From the NCBI RefSeq assembly GCF_021347895.1, contig NC_067129.1, forward strand, positions 36,399,104 to 36,463,103: a stretch of 64,000 nucleotides of DNA, in the 5' to 3' direction. Position 1 is the stretch's first letter, and every line of letters begins with the position of its first letter. The position numbers and the translations under genes were made by a program. The notes below the pieces were generated by a model. That model saw nothing but the letters and a program-made list of their open reading frames with translations. It searched no databases and had not been told where the DNA came from. The stretch comes from Acanthochromis polyacanthus (Eukaryota; Chordata; Actinopteri; Pomacentridae). Below, in pieces: positions 45,275-55,077 of the stretch.

Positions 45275-45894
45275 TACAACAAGGTTGAACCCAGGCAGCA
45301 GGCGCAGACAACAGGGTGAAGAATTAAAGATTAAATTAAATTAAAGAGTGTAGACAAAACAGAAACTCATATTAAACAATGCAGGAGGGGAAAGAGCAGG
45401 AGGGAGAACTAAACAGAAACTAATCAACTAAAGGAGGACCAGGGGCCAAGGAAAAAACTATAAAACAAACAGGACTAAACTAAACAAAGGGCGGACCCGA
45501 AGGCTGAGAACAAACAAAACATAAAACTAACTAAATCAACGGGGAAGTGGCTTACTGATTGTCCCAAGTGTGTGAAATGGCAGAGGGCAGAGCTGACAGC
45601 TGGAGGGGAAGAGAGACGATGGCTGGGAAGGGCAAGATTATCCAAGTAACGGGGCATAGTGAGTATTGTCCAGGGGAGAAAGCAGAGTCCAGGAAACGAC
45701 GAGCAGCGTGTAATATCCAGTGGGGTGCGTCGTGTAGCGGGGTGGATGGGTGAGGATTGTCAATGACACAGCGTCGGGGAGATGGAGAACGCCTGGCTTT
45801 ATGCAGCTCTGATTGTTCATTCACTCCGGCTGTGCTGGGAGCACAGCCGCTCTTCATTAGCCTGACGAGCCTGATCACTGGAGCAGGCGTGACA
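45275..45894 (-). mobile_element. LTR-like sequence (family X), 5' of the decapeptide ORF
   Basis: On the minus strand it starts TGTCACGCCTGCTCCAGTG at 45894 and ends ...TTGTATGACA near 45275. It shares caatcagagctgcataaagc, gccttcgggtccgccctttg and tctgcgcctgctgcctgggt with solo copies at 50271-50776 and 57251-59243, both of which have TG...CA ends and 5-bp TSDs. No second LTR was found on the other side of the ORF. Confidence 0.65.
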
Positions 45895-45899
45895 AGATA

Positions 45900-47530
45900 C
45901 AGTGCCTTGTGAAAGTATTCGGCCCCCTTGAACTTTTCAACCTTTTGCCACATTTCAGGCTTCAAACATAAAGATATAAAATTTTAATTTTTTGTCAAGA
46001 ATCAACAACAATTGGGACACAATCGTGAAGTGGAACGAAATTTATTGGATATTTTAAACTTTTTTAACAAATAAAAAACTGAAAAGTGGGGTGTGCAATA
46101 TTATTCGGCCCCTTTACTTTCAGTGCAGCAAACTCACTCCAGAAGTCCAGTGAGGATCTCTGAATTATCCGATGTTGTCCTAAATGACTGATGATGATAA
46201 ATAGAATCCTCCTGTGTGTAATCAAGTCTCCGTATAAATGCACCTGCTCTGTGATAGTCTCAGGGTTCTCTTTAAAGTGCAGAGAGCATCATGAAGACCA
46301 AGGAACACACCAGGCAGGTCCGAGATACTGTTGTGGAGAAGTTTAAAGCCGGATTTGGATACAAAAAGATTTCCCAAGCTTTAAACATCTCAAGGAGCAC
46401 TGTGCAAGCAATCATATTGAAATGGAAGGAGTATCAGACCACTGCAAATCTACCAAGACCCGGCCGTCCCTCTAAACTTTCACCTTGAACAAGGAGAAGA
46501 CTGATCCGAGATGCAGCCAAGAGGCCCATGATCACTCTGGATGAACTGCAGAGATCTACAGCTGAGGTGGGAGAGTCTGTCCATAGGACAACAATCAGTC
46601 GTACACTGCACAAATCTGACCTTTATGGAAGAGTGGCAAGAAGAAAGCCATTTCTCAAAGATATCCATAAAAAGTCTCATTTAAAGTTTGCCACAAGCCA
46701 CCTGGGAGACACACCAAAAATGTGGAAGAAGGTGCTCTGGTCAGATGAAACCAAAATGGAACTTTTTGGCCACAATGCAAAACGATATGTTTGGCGTAAA
46801 AGCAACACAGCTCATCACCCTGAACACACCATCCCCACTGTCAAACATGGTGGTGGCAGCCTCATGGTTTGGGCCTGCTTTTCTTCAGCAGGGACAGGGA
46901 AGATGGTTAAAATTGATGGGAAGATGAATGGAGCCAAATACAGGACCATTCCGTAAGAAAACCTGTTGGAGTCTGCAAAAGACCTGAGACTGGGACGGAG
47001 ATTTATCTTCCAACAGGACAATGATCCAAAACATAAAGCCAAATCTACAATGGAATGGTTCACAAATAAACGTATCCAGGTGTTAGAATGGCCAAGTCAA
47101 AGTCCAGACCTGAATCCAATCGAGAATCTGTGGGCAGAGCTGAAGACTGCTGTTCACAAACGCTCTCCATCCAACCTCACTGAGCTCGAGCTCTTTTGCA
47201 AGGAAGAATGGACAAGAATTTCAGTCTCTCGATGTGCAAAACTGGTAGAGACATACCCCAAGCGACTTGCAGCTGTAATTGCAGCAAAAGGTGGCGCTAC
47301 AAAGTATTAATGCAAGGGGGCCGAATAACATTGCACGCCCCACTTTTCAGGTTTTTATTTGTTAAAAAAGTTTAAAATGTCCAATAAATTTCGTTCCACT
47401 TCACGATTGTGTCCCACTTGTTGTTGATTCTTGACAAAAAAATTAAAATTTTATATCTTTATGTTTGAAGCCTGAAATGTGGCGAAAGGTTGAAAAGTTC
47501 AAGGGGGCCGAATACTTTCACAAGGCACTG
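45900..47530 (+). mobile_element. Tc1-like transposon, complete, 1631 bp, long TIRs
   Basis: TA lies at 45898-45899 and 47531-47532. The TIRs of about 213 bp start cagtgccttgtgaaagtatt and differ at only a handful of positions, so this is one of the younger insertions. It sits between the family X LTR and an L1 ORF2 piece. Confidence 0.93.
46291..47310 (+). pseudogene. Tc1 transposase, full length except two in-frame stops
   Basis: The single frame of 340 codons is normal Tc1 length. MKTKEHTRQVRDTVVEKFKA and GYKKISQALNISRSTVQAI form the first HTH; GRPSKL is the GRPR-like motif; then [23 protein letters not shown] and [11 protein letters not shown] carry the DD34E triad intact. Stops: TGA at 46486-46488 and TAA at 46954-46956. 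No frameshift was seen. The protein cannot be made full length. Confidence 0.9.
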
Positions 47531-47539
47531 TATTTCACC

Positions 47540-48151
47540 GCTTATACTGTGGGATTGTGCAAAGCCTTACCTCAGAGGGAGAATTATTGCCTATACAGCA
47601 AATAGAAAAAGAAAACGAGAAGCAAGACAAATAGAACTGGAACAAGCTATTCAGAATTTGGAATCACAACATAAACAAACCCAAAACTCTACAATACTGA
47701 AAAAATTAAAAGACATCAGAAGAGAATATAATAGCATAATCAACGATAAGATTGAATATAATGTGAGGTTTCTTAGACAGAAATATTACGAATATGGGGA
47801 CAGGGCAAGTTGACTTCTGGCAACTAGGTTAAGAAAACAGCAAGCTTCTAACACCATCTTGAAAATAATACCTGATAATTCCCATCGAGTGCTCACTAAA
47901 CCTGATGAAATTGCAGAGGCTTTTGCAGAATTTTATAAATCTCTTTACAAAAAATTCAGATACTTGTGTAAATGATACAGTCTTATGTGCCTTTTTAAGA
48001 AATATAAAACTGACTGAATTAACAGATTCAATGAGAAAGGAATTGGATGAACCAAGCAATTAAAATGCTGAAGAATAATAAAAGTCCTGGCCCTGATGGC
48101 TACATCAATGAATTCTACAAAAAACTAAAAGAAATTACGTCACCACTCCTT
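47540..48151 (+). pseudogene. L1 ORF2 fragment between endonuclease and RT
   Basis: It reads LWDCAKPYLRGRIIAYTANR, then KIEYNVRFLRQKYYEYGDRA. After a stop at 47812 it continues with TRLRKQQASNTILKIIPD, EIAEAFAEFYKSLY and KNNKSPGPDGYINEFYKKLK. This is the typical L1 ORF2 linker leading to RT motif 0 (SPGPDG). It is cut at 48151 by the sequence beginning TTAACCCC. Confidence 0.85.
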
Positions 48152-49454
48152 TTAACCCCTTAAGCCGCATGGGCCCGTATTTGGGCCCACTGAAGTTAAC
48201 GGCTATTATCACATTTAGCTGCAAACGCGATGATAGAAACACTATACATCCATGGAAAGCTTAGAGTCTCATGAATCCGCCGGTATAAACCACTTTCAGA
48301 TGTGATTACCACAGTGGGTAATATAAACACATTTCTCCAACAAGCAACAAAAATTTAAAGGGCATAACTCATCTTTGAATGCTCTATTACTGGTCAACGA
48401 TGAAAATAATCCACAAAAACCGGCCATAATCCAAGCGTAGTCATCCAGACAATACTAGCAAGTATAATATTTTGTCCAAAACATGTCTGGAAATAAGTAA
48501 ATAATCCAAAAATAGCTCGGCTCCATGCACGTCCATGCAGCGCATGGTGGCGCTGCGTGTTCCATAATTCACTGTATTTATGCCCATAATTTTATGCCCC
48601 GTGCAAAAATCCATGTGCTCTAGGACTCAAAATGGCGACTGAAGTCTTTCCGTGATGTTTACACTGCGTTTCAACCAATCAAGTGACTCTGGCCTGCCTA
48701 CGAGCCCTAAATGCCCAACCATAGCCGAGACTGACCGATCTGGACCTACCTATTTTCGTCAGTAAATTCTGAGCAAATAACGTCGGAGAAAACGTTTGAC
48801 TGACAGGGCTGATAGCCAATGAGCCTGCTGAATAGCAGGATTATAAATAGAGCCTCTGACAGCGGGGTTGTGTCACATTTCACACCTCGGCTCCGGGCAG
48901 AATCTGCAGCCTCTCTCTCTCCCCCTTTCAGTCTGTGTCCGATCCCACTCTGAAGCTTATCTGAAGTGATTTTTTGAGTTCTTTATGAGTTTTTGGAGTG
49001 AAAATAACGTGAAAACGGGCTATAAAACGAACATAAACCATTTTTGCCCAGGGTGTGCAGAGGATGTACAGAGGGTGTCCAAAATTGACCATATTAGTAC
49101 AAAAACGTGTGAAACACTCATTTCTTGTAGTATTGCTCTGACATTTTGTCCTGAACTATGTAAGACCCCAGGCTGTTGCCTTTTTGTGTTTCAAGCTGTC
49201 ACAGTGCTGCCACACTAATTTTCAGGTGTTTTATTAGGGAAAAAATTTAGGCGAGAATGAAATTCATCCTAATTCAGTGTGTTCCAACATAAATAACTCT
49301 GTGCCAGTAGCACCTAGAGTAATTCTGACTGCACTGGATGAACATTCAGGTTGTCAGCTTTCAAAGGAGACCCCAACCATGCCTGTACTCCAAACAGTTC
49401 AAGAACAGCATTCAATCTACTTTCTGTACATCTTCAGTAGAAATTTCAGGCGAA
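48152..49454. mobile_element. piggyBac-like sequence, one end recognisable
   Basis: It begins TTAA followed by CCCCTTAAGCCGCATGGGCC, a piggyBac-style end, and interrupts the L1 ORF2 frame. The inverse end with TTAA was not found near 49454, so the right part may be deleted or another element may be joined. The ORF at 48985-49218 is not recognised. Confidence 0.4.
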
Positions 49455-49488
49455 AATTGACCGCAGCTTATGAGCATATCATCACTCA

Positions 49489-50112
49489 TTGCAATCTGGT
49501 GAGATGACACCATCATGGAGAGAAGCGACCATAGTGGTACTGCATAAAGAAGGTACAGACCCAGTAAAATGTCAGTCGTATCGACCAGTGTCCCTACTAA
49601 ACAGTAACCTGTGTATACTTACCACCATACTTTATAAAAGAGTAAATAAAATCATTAATCACGTAATCCACCCGGATCAAACCGGTTTTATTGCAGGGAA
49701 GTTTTATGGGGACGACCTCCGAAGGGCACTTAATATAATGAGTCATGTAAACCTTAATAGAGAGAAAGCTATGTTGCTATCACTGGATGCATATAAAGCA
49801 TTTGACCGTGTCTCTTGGCAATATTTATTTCAGACATTGGAACGGTTTAAATTTGGTTCTGGGTTTATAAAGTGGGTTCGAATATTATATTCAGCTCCAC
49901 TCGCATCCATTAAAGTTAATGGATTTAGATCACAAAACTTCACATTGGAAAGGGGGTGCCGACAAGGATGTTTGTTATCACCATTATTGTTCGCATTAAG
50001 TATTGAACCACTGGCTCAGCTCATTAGGGACGACTTATTAGTTAAAGGTATTAAAATCACTACAGAAGAACATAAATTATCGCTGTATGTGGATGATGTA
50101 TTGCTTTTTTAG
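49489..50112 (+). pseudogene. L1 ORF2 reverse transcriptase core
   Basis: The 207-codon frame carries SGEMTPSWREATIVVLHKEG, YRPVSLLNSNLCILT, DQTGFIAGKFYGDDLRRALN, LSLDAYKAFDRVSW (motif A), ERGCRQGCLLSPLLFALSIE (motif B) and LSLYVDDVLLF (motif C, YVDD), then TAG. Catalytic aspartates are intact. The frame continues after the stop and is then cut by the solo LTR at 50271. Confidence 0.88.
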
Positions 50113-50270
50113 CAGAACCAGAAACAACAATTCCACACCTTAAAAACTGATCTCGCAGTATGGCTTCATCTCAGGATATAAAGCTAATATTGAAAAAAAC
50201 TGAAGCTATTGACCTTAGTGGTCAAATACCAGAACATATTAAAAATAAAAGCGGGTTTAAGTGGAGTGGA

Positions 50271-50776
50271 TGTCACGCCCTCCTGCTCCGGTGCGCTGGC
50301 TAATCAGCCTAATGACAAGCCTGATCCTCTCCTCCACTCCAATGCTGGTTCATTGCCTCTGCTTCCATGCTACACGACGCACTCCGCCACATCCTGTTCA
50401 CCCTGTTCAACATGTTCACCGTCTCCCCCTCCCCCTCCATTGGATTACCCTGCCGGTTTCCGTGCCATCAGCACGCTCCCTCCATCAGCTCTGTCAGTTC
50501 TGCCCCTCTTCCGCCCGTCAGACACTGGACAATCTACACTGGACATTCTGTGAGTTACCTTTCCCCGCAATTTAGTTTAGTTTTATGTTTAGTTTACCTC
50601 GGCCTTCGGGTCCGCCCTTTGTTTAGTTTAGTTTATTTTCTCCTCCCTGTCGTTTCCCTCCTGCCTCCGTTATTAAGAGTTTTTCTGTTCATATATTTTT
50701 ATTTTCATTAAATCATTATTAATTCACCCGCCTGTCTGTGCCTGCTTCTTGGGTTCACACCCCTGGAATCATGACA
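50271..50776 (+). mobile_element. Solo LTR (family X), 506 bp, TSD GTGGA
   Basis: It runs from TGTCACGCCC to GAATCATGACA. GTGGA lies at 50266-50270 and 50777-50781. It shares the ggccttcgggtccgcccttt and attaattcacccgcctgtct blocks with the other family X copies. It lies within L1 ORF2; the L1 reading VYLGITLP resumes right after it. Confidence 0.9.
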
Positions 50777-50781
50777 GTGGA

Positions 50782-51514
50782 GGTATGGTGTATTTGGGTA
50801 TCACTCTTCCTCATTCCCTAGAACAACTATATGATGCAAATTACCCCAAACTTATTAAAAGTATAAGCGAGGACCTGGAACGCTGGACAACACTACCACT
50901 GACCATGCTTGGTCGCATCAAATCAATATGTATGAATGTCCTACCTAGATTACTTTACCTGTTCCAAATGCTGCCGGTAGAGGTCCCAAAAGTTGCATTT
51001 GATAGATTAAATAAATTAATATCAAAATTCATATGGCATGGGAAACGCCCTAGAATTCGATTTAAAATTATACACTTATCTAAATCTCAGGGGGGACTGG
51101 GACTTCCAAATTTACAATTTTATTACTGGGCCGCTCAAATGAGACCAGTGATCTCGTGGATGGAGGAACAGGTACATACCCGATGGTTTAATATCGAAAA
51201 GAGCTTATGCTCAGTACCAATAAAGACGGTTCCTTTTTCAGATCCACCCTCGAAGAATATCCAGATTGGTGTGTGGACAAAAATGACATTAAAAATTTGG
51301 AAAACTATACAAGCATTCTTTAATTTACCAAAGAAACTCTCTGTCTTGACTGAGTTAGGATATCTGGGGGACTTTATACCATCTCAAAGTGATATGGGTT
51401 TCAAAAACTGGTCTCAATTTGGTCTTAGATATGTACACCAACTGTTTGCCAAAGGTGAGCTTAAATCTTTTGAACAACTAAGACATGACTTTATACTCCC
51501 ACAAACTAATTTTT
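50782..51514 (+). pseudogene. L1 ORF2 post-RT fragment
   Basis: It reads MVYLGITLPHSLEQLYDANY, ERWTTLPLTMLGRIKSICMN, VLPRLLYLFQMLPVEVP and SKFIWHGKRPRIRFKIIHLS, continuing to LRHDFILPQTNF. This is the conserved region C-terminal to the L1 RT. It is cut at 51514 by a TIR element with a 4-bp TSD. Confidence 0.88.
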
Positions 51515-52339
51515 GGGTCATTCCAGGTGAAATGACCAGATATTCCTTGGGGCTGTTGCTGCACCATTTTCAAATTAGTCTTAAATTTGTATGCCATTAG
51601 ATAGTCACAAAAGTACTTTCTATGCAAAGTTGTAGGCCTGTAGCTCAAATAGTTTCTGAGTTGTTCGGGGTCTGAAATTTTCAGAATTTAGGCTATAAAA
51701 GTCTCACCAGCGTTTTTTGCATCTTTAAGGAGTTATTTCTCAGCCTCTAGACATACCAGAGAGCTGTGAGTTGGTAAACAAGGCCTCTGCATGTAGCTAG
51801 TGCCCCACAAACATCCTCAGGTGTTTCCCTACACTCTGCAGGCCATGGGGGCTTGCTAAATATGCTAAAAAATTAAGAGATACCTACTCGCGAGTGGGGT
51901 TTGGGACCTTGAAAGTACTAGAAATACTGCACAGAAGTGTTCTAACACCCCTGCGTTCCATTCTACACAAACTTGTGTGATAACTTAGCAAATTGGAGCT
52001 TTCTAGGTATCTCAGTTTGGAAAATATGAGATCCCAAAGTTGGACGAGATTTTTAATTGGCTATTTTTGGTGGCAAAAATCTCAGTGTGGGACAGGTACC
52101 AGAGACCCCAAATTTTTCTACAAGACAGTTCCATCTGTCTTCTATCACTGTACAAAAAAGCAGCAGGGTTATATTTGTAGTTACTGAGATATTCTTACTC
52201 AAAATGGCATAGGTAATGTCAAAATCATTTTTTGCTTTTCAGTACTTTAAATTGGGATACAAGTATTAGTAGTCATTCCAATGGTAGTATATAAAATGGT
52301 GTGGCAACCACCATCTGGTGAAACCACACAGAATGACCC
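51515..52339. mobile_element. TIR element family F, 825 bp, TSD TTTT
   Basis: The ends are GGGTCATTCC... at 51515 and ...GAATGACCC at 52339; TTTT lies at 51511-51514 and 52340-52343. Removing insert and one TTTT restores the L1 reading QTNFYRYLQLRHFL. The same sequence occurs inverted at 55078-56465. No ORF of transposase type. The superfamily is unknown to me. Confidence 0.75.
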
Positions 52340-52343
52340 TTTT

Positions 52344-53092
52344 ATAGATACCTGCAACTGAGACATTTTCTAACAACACATCAATATGAAAAAGTTAAAA
52401 TTCCCTCTCAGTTGGAGGTGTTTCTCCAGGAAATACAATCAAATCACAATATTAAACGAGTGGTCTCTAAAGTGTACAGCATATTTTCATCCATGGACGC
52501 AAATGATACTCTGCATATTAAAGATAAATGGGAGACTGAATTTGGTACAATTATTTTGATTGAAACTTGGACACAGGGTTGTGAGGAAGCACATTTAGTA
52601 ACCAGTTCTAATATTTGGAGAGAATTTAGGTGGAAAATTATAACAAGGTATTTTCAAACCCCACATATAACCTCTAAATGGAAGCAAACTGGGTCAGACA
52701 AATGCTGGAGGCATTGTGGTCAGCACATAGGAAACCACACTCATATAATGTGGTCATGCCCAAAATTAGAGGATTATTGGAAGGAGGTCTTTGACGCTTT
52801 AAAAGAAAATTTTCAGAGTGAAATACCCAAAGAACCCATTGTGGTTCTTCTTGATATAATACCAGAAGGTGTCGCAGGTCGAGATAATGCATATTTGTTA
52901 CAAATCCTACTAGCTGCAGCCATTATGTGTATTACATTTCGATGGCTGAAACCTGAACCCCCTTCATATAATGACTGGATTTTGGAGGTATGGGAGATTT
53001 ATGAAATGGAAAAAATTACCTATGCTGTTAGACTTCAAAAAGAAAAATGTTTAAAGAGATGGAAGCCTGTGATGCCTCTGATACTGCAATGA
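52344..53092 (+). pseudogene. L1 ORF2 C-terminal fragment
   Basis: It reads YLQLRHFLTTHQYEKVK, WREFRWKIITRYFQTPHITS and KCWRHCGQHIGNHTHIMWSC, the cysteine-rich CxxxC...HxxxxC segment of fish L1 ORF2. It then runs to KRWKPVMPLILQ and a natural-looking stop at 53092. The T-rich 3' UTR follows to about 53330. Confidence 0.87.
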
Positions 53093-53336
53093 TATAGGAT
53101 ATGAGGGTTGATTTCCTGATTCGTGAGTGTATGAGTCATCTTTTCTGCATCTGGTTTATGGTAATTTTTTTTTCTTTCTTTTTTTCTTTTCTTTTTCCAC
53201 TTTTCACTTATTCTTTTTTTTTTTTTTACTTATTCTCCCCCTCCTTTTTATTATTTGAGTTAGGAGTCGGTATTGATTATATTTGTGAAGTGGGGCATAT
53301 TTCTGTTCTTTAAACAATTACTACAATGACTGGACT

Positions 53337-54528
53337 TGTCAAGCCAGCTGCAGCTGGTCCTAGTTAGCTCTGCTCTCTGTGCTCTCTCTCTCTCTCTCTC
53401 TCTCTACCCTTTTCCTAGGTTGGCTCGGCAGGCAAGAGTGGTAACAGGTGTTTCACATTCGTGATCATGATCAATTGGCGCAGGAGCTCTCTTTATAAGC
53501 AGATGCCACCCACCTCTCTGTGCCGGATTGTAACATCCCCTGTAATTCCTTTCAGTCGGTCAGTCTTGTTACCATCACCGCCAGTGCTTGCACTAAATCC
53601 GTTTTCTGTCTCCTTCGTTCCAGTCTGCATCACTCCTGGAACCGCCTGGTCATTCCGCCTGTCGTCAACGAAATGAGATACAGCTGTGTTGCCTCCGTCG
53701 CCTGGCGTTCTTCCCACTGACCTGTGGCAGCTATCTATCGCCTGCCACTTGAACGGCCAGCCGGCTTCGACCCGCTCCTTCTTCCTGGAACCCAGTCCGA
53801 GCATCCTAATTCGTTGTGTTGAGTGGCCGAGAAAAGACCCGCTAGTTTGTTTAAGTTGAAACTAGAACTGAGCCTTTAGTAATTAACTATCAACATTTGT
53901 TCAAGCTGTCTCGCCTTAGTATATCTTCGAGATTAAGAATCCTCTGTAGTGCTTTGTGTTTGTTTCGTTATGATTCATGGATTGGGTTATTGTGAAACCC
54001 TTCTGATTTGCAAAGCTTAGTGAAACTAAGAATTAGACCTCCGTCCCGCTATTTCTGGTTTAAGGCTGTTTCGCCTAATTCTGTTTTCTATTATTTCCGG
54101 TAACGATTCCCTGAATGGGATTTGTAGTTTTCGTTGTTGTTTATAATAAATCTTCTAAACCTTTAACCCCTGTCTGTCGTTTCCTGCGCTTGAGCTCTCA
54201 CAGGGGCGGCTGTGGCTCAGGTGGTAGAGTGGGTCGTCCAATGATCGAAGGGTCGGTGGTTTGATTCCCGCTCTCGCCTAGTCATGTGCTGCATGCCGAA
54301 GTTTCCTTGGGCAAGATTCTGAACCCCAAATTGCCTACCAGTGACTGTTCCACTGGTGTATGAATGTATACTGACTGATGTTGCAGGTTGATTAGCAACC
54401 TGCACATTAGTGTGTGAATGTGTGTGTGTCTGGGTGAATGGGAGCAATTGTTGTAAAAGCGCTTTGAGTACTCTGATGAGTAGAAAAGCGCTATATAAGA
54501 GCAAGTCCATTTTCCACAATTCCTAACA
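53337..54528 (+). mobile_element. Solo LTR with SINE inside, TSD GGACT
   Basis: It starts TGTCAAGCCAGC and ends TCCTAACA. GGACT lies at 53332-53336 and 54529-54533. A TATA-like ctctttataag (about 53490) and aataaa (about 54146) are in LTR order. A (CT)n stretch lies at 53383-53404. The S2 SINE at 54203-54515 lies near its 3' end. ORFs in it are not recognised. Confidence 0.65.
54203..54515 (+). repeat. tRNA-like SINE (family S2), longest copy
   Basis: It starts ggggcggctgtggctcaggt with a box-B-like ggtttgattcc, then ttccttgggcaagattctga, tggtgtatgaatgtatactg and the characteristic end gcgctttgagta...aaaagcgctatataagag. Confidence 0.8.
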
Positions 54529-54584
54529 GGACTATCAGGGGATCGGAGGAGGGTGGGGGGAAAAAAGAAGAAAAAAGCCCATTC

Positions 54585-54710
54585 GCATGTTTGATTTGGC
54601 CAAAGTTTTACGTCGGATGCCCTTCCTGACACAACCCTCTGTATTTATCCTGGCTTGGGATCGGCACAATAAGACACTGGCTTGTGTCCCCTTGCGGCTA
54701 CATTCTGATA
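54585..54710 (-). repeat. RTE LINE 5'-end fragment
   Basis: cgcatgtttgatttggccaa, gatgcccttcctgacacaac and cacaataagacactggcttg match 19435-19550, the 5' end of the RTE LINE at 16424-19560, in the same orientation. Confidence 0.75.
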
Positions 54711-54734
54711 AGATCTTTGATGGTAGATATTGAA

Positions 54735-55035
54735 CTCCAGGCTCATTGCCAGCATCATCAACCATGTCAAGCAAAGGGTTAACTATAGACTGAACATCAG
54801 CATTAGATAGAAACCCAGGTTCAGGCTGAGACAGAAAGCCAGGTTTGGCAACAGGCAAAGATGCAAGTTCGCATCAGACAGAGAACCAAGTTCAGTGTCA
54901 GACAGAAGAATAGGTTGGGACACTCGCATCTCTGCCTCCTGAATGACCTGAATGTAAACGGGAATAGGTTCATGTATAATTACATAATGTTGCCCCTGTT
55001 TCTCAGCAAAATGTCCAAGAATCAAAAGAGGTAAG
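54735..55035 (-). other. Unrecognised possible coding remnant
   Basis: Two minus-strand frames overlap. One reads ILGHFAEKQGQHYVIIHEPI, PVYIQVIQEAEMRVSQPILL and SDTELGSLSDANLH; the other, from 54858, reads LPVAKPGFLSQPEPGFLS, NADVQSIVNPLLDMVDDAGN and EPGVQYLPSKIL. The repeated L/S/D/N-rich style suggests one frameshifted peptide. I cannot name it. Confidence 0.25.
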
Positions 55036-55077
55036 CTTTCACAGTAATCACTAGATGGTGATATTACAGAGGTAGCA

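Larger units (their letters stand above)
41780..53330 (+). mobile_element. L1-type LINE dismembered by later insertions
   Basis: The pieces on plus, in order: 5' region and ORF1 (about 41780-43150), ORF2 parts 47535-48151, about 49455-50270, 50782-51514 and 52344-53092, then a T-rich 3' region to about 53330. Between them lie the LTR-associated block 43150-45894, Tc1 45900-47530, a piggyBac-like sequence 48152-49454, a solo LTR 50271-50776 and a TIR element 51515-52339. The ORF2 endonuclease is missing. Confidence 0.75.
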
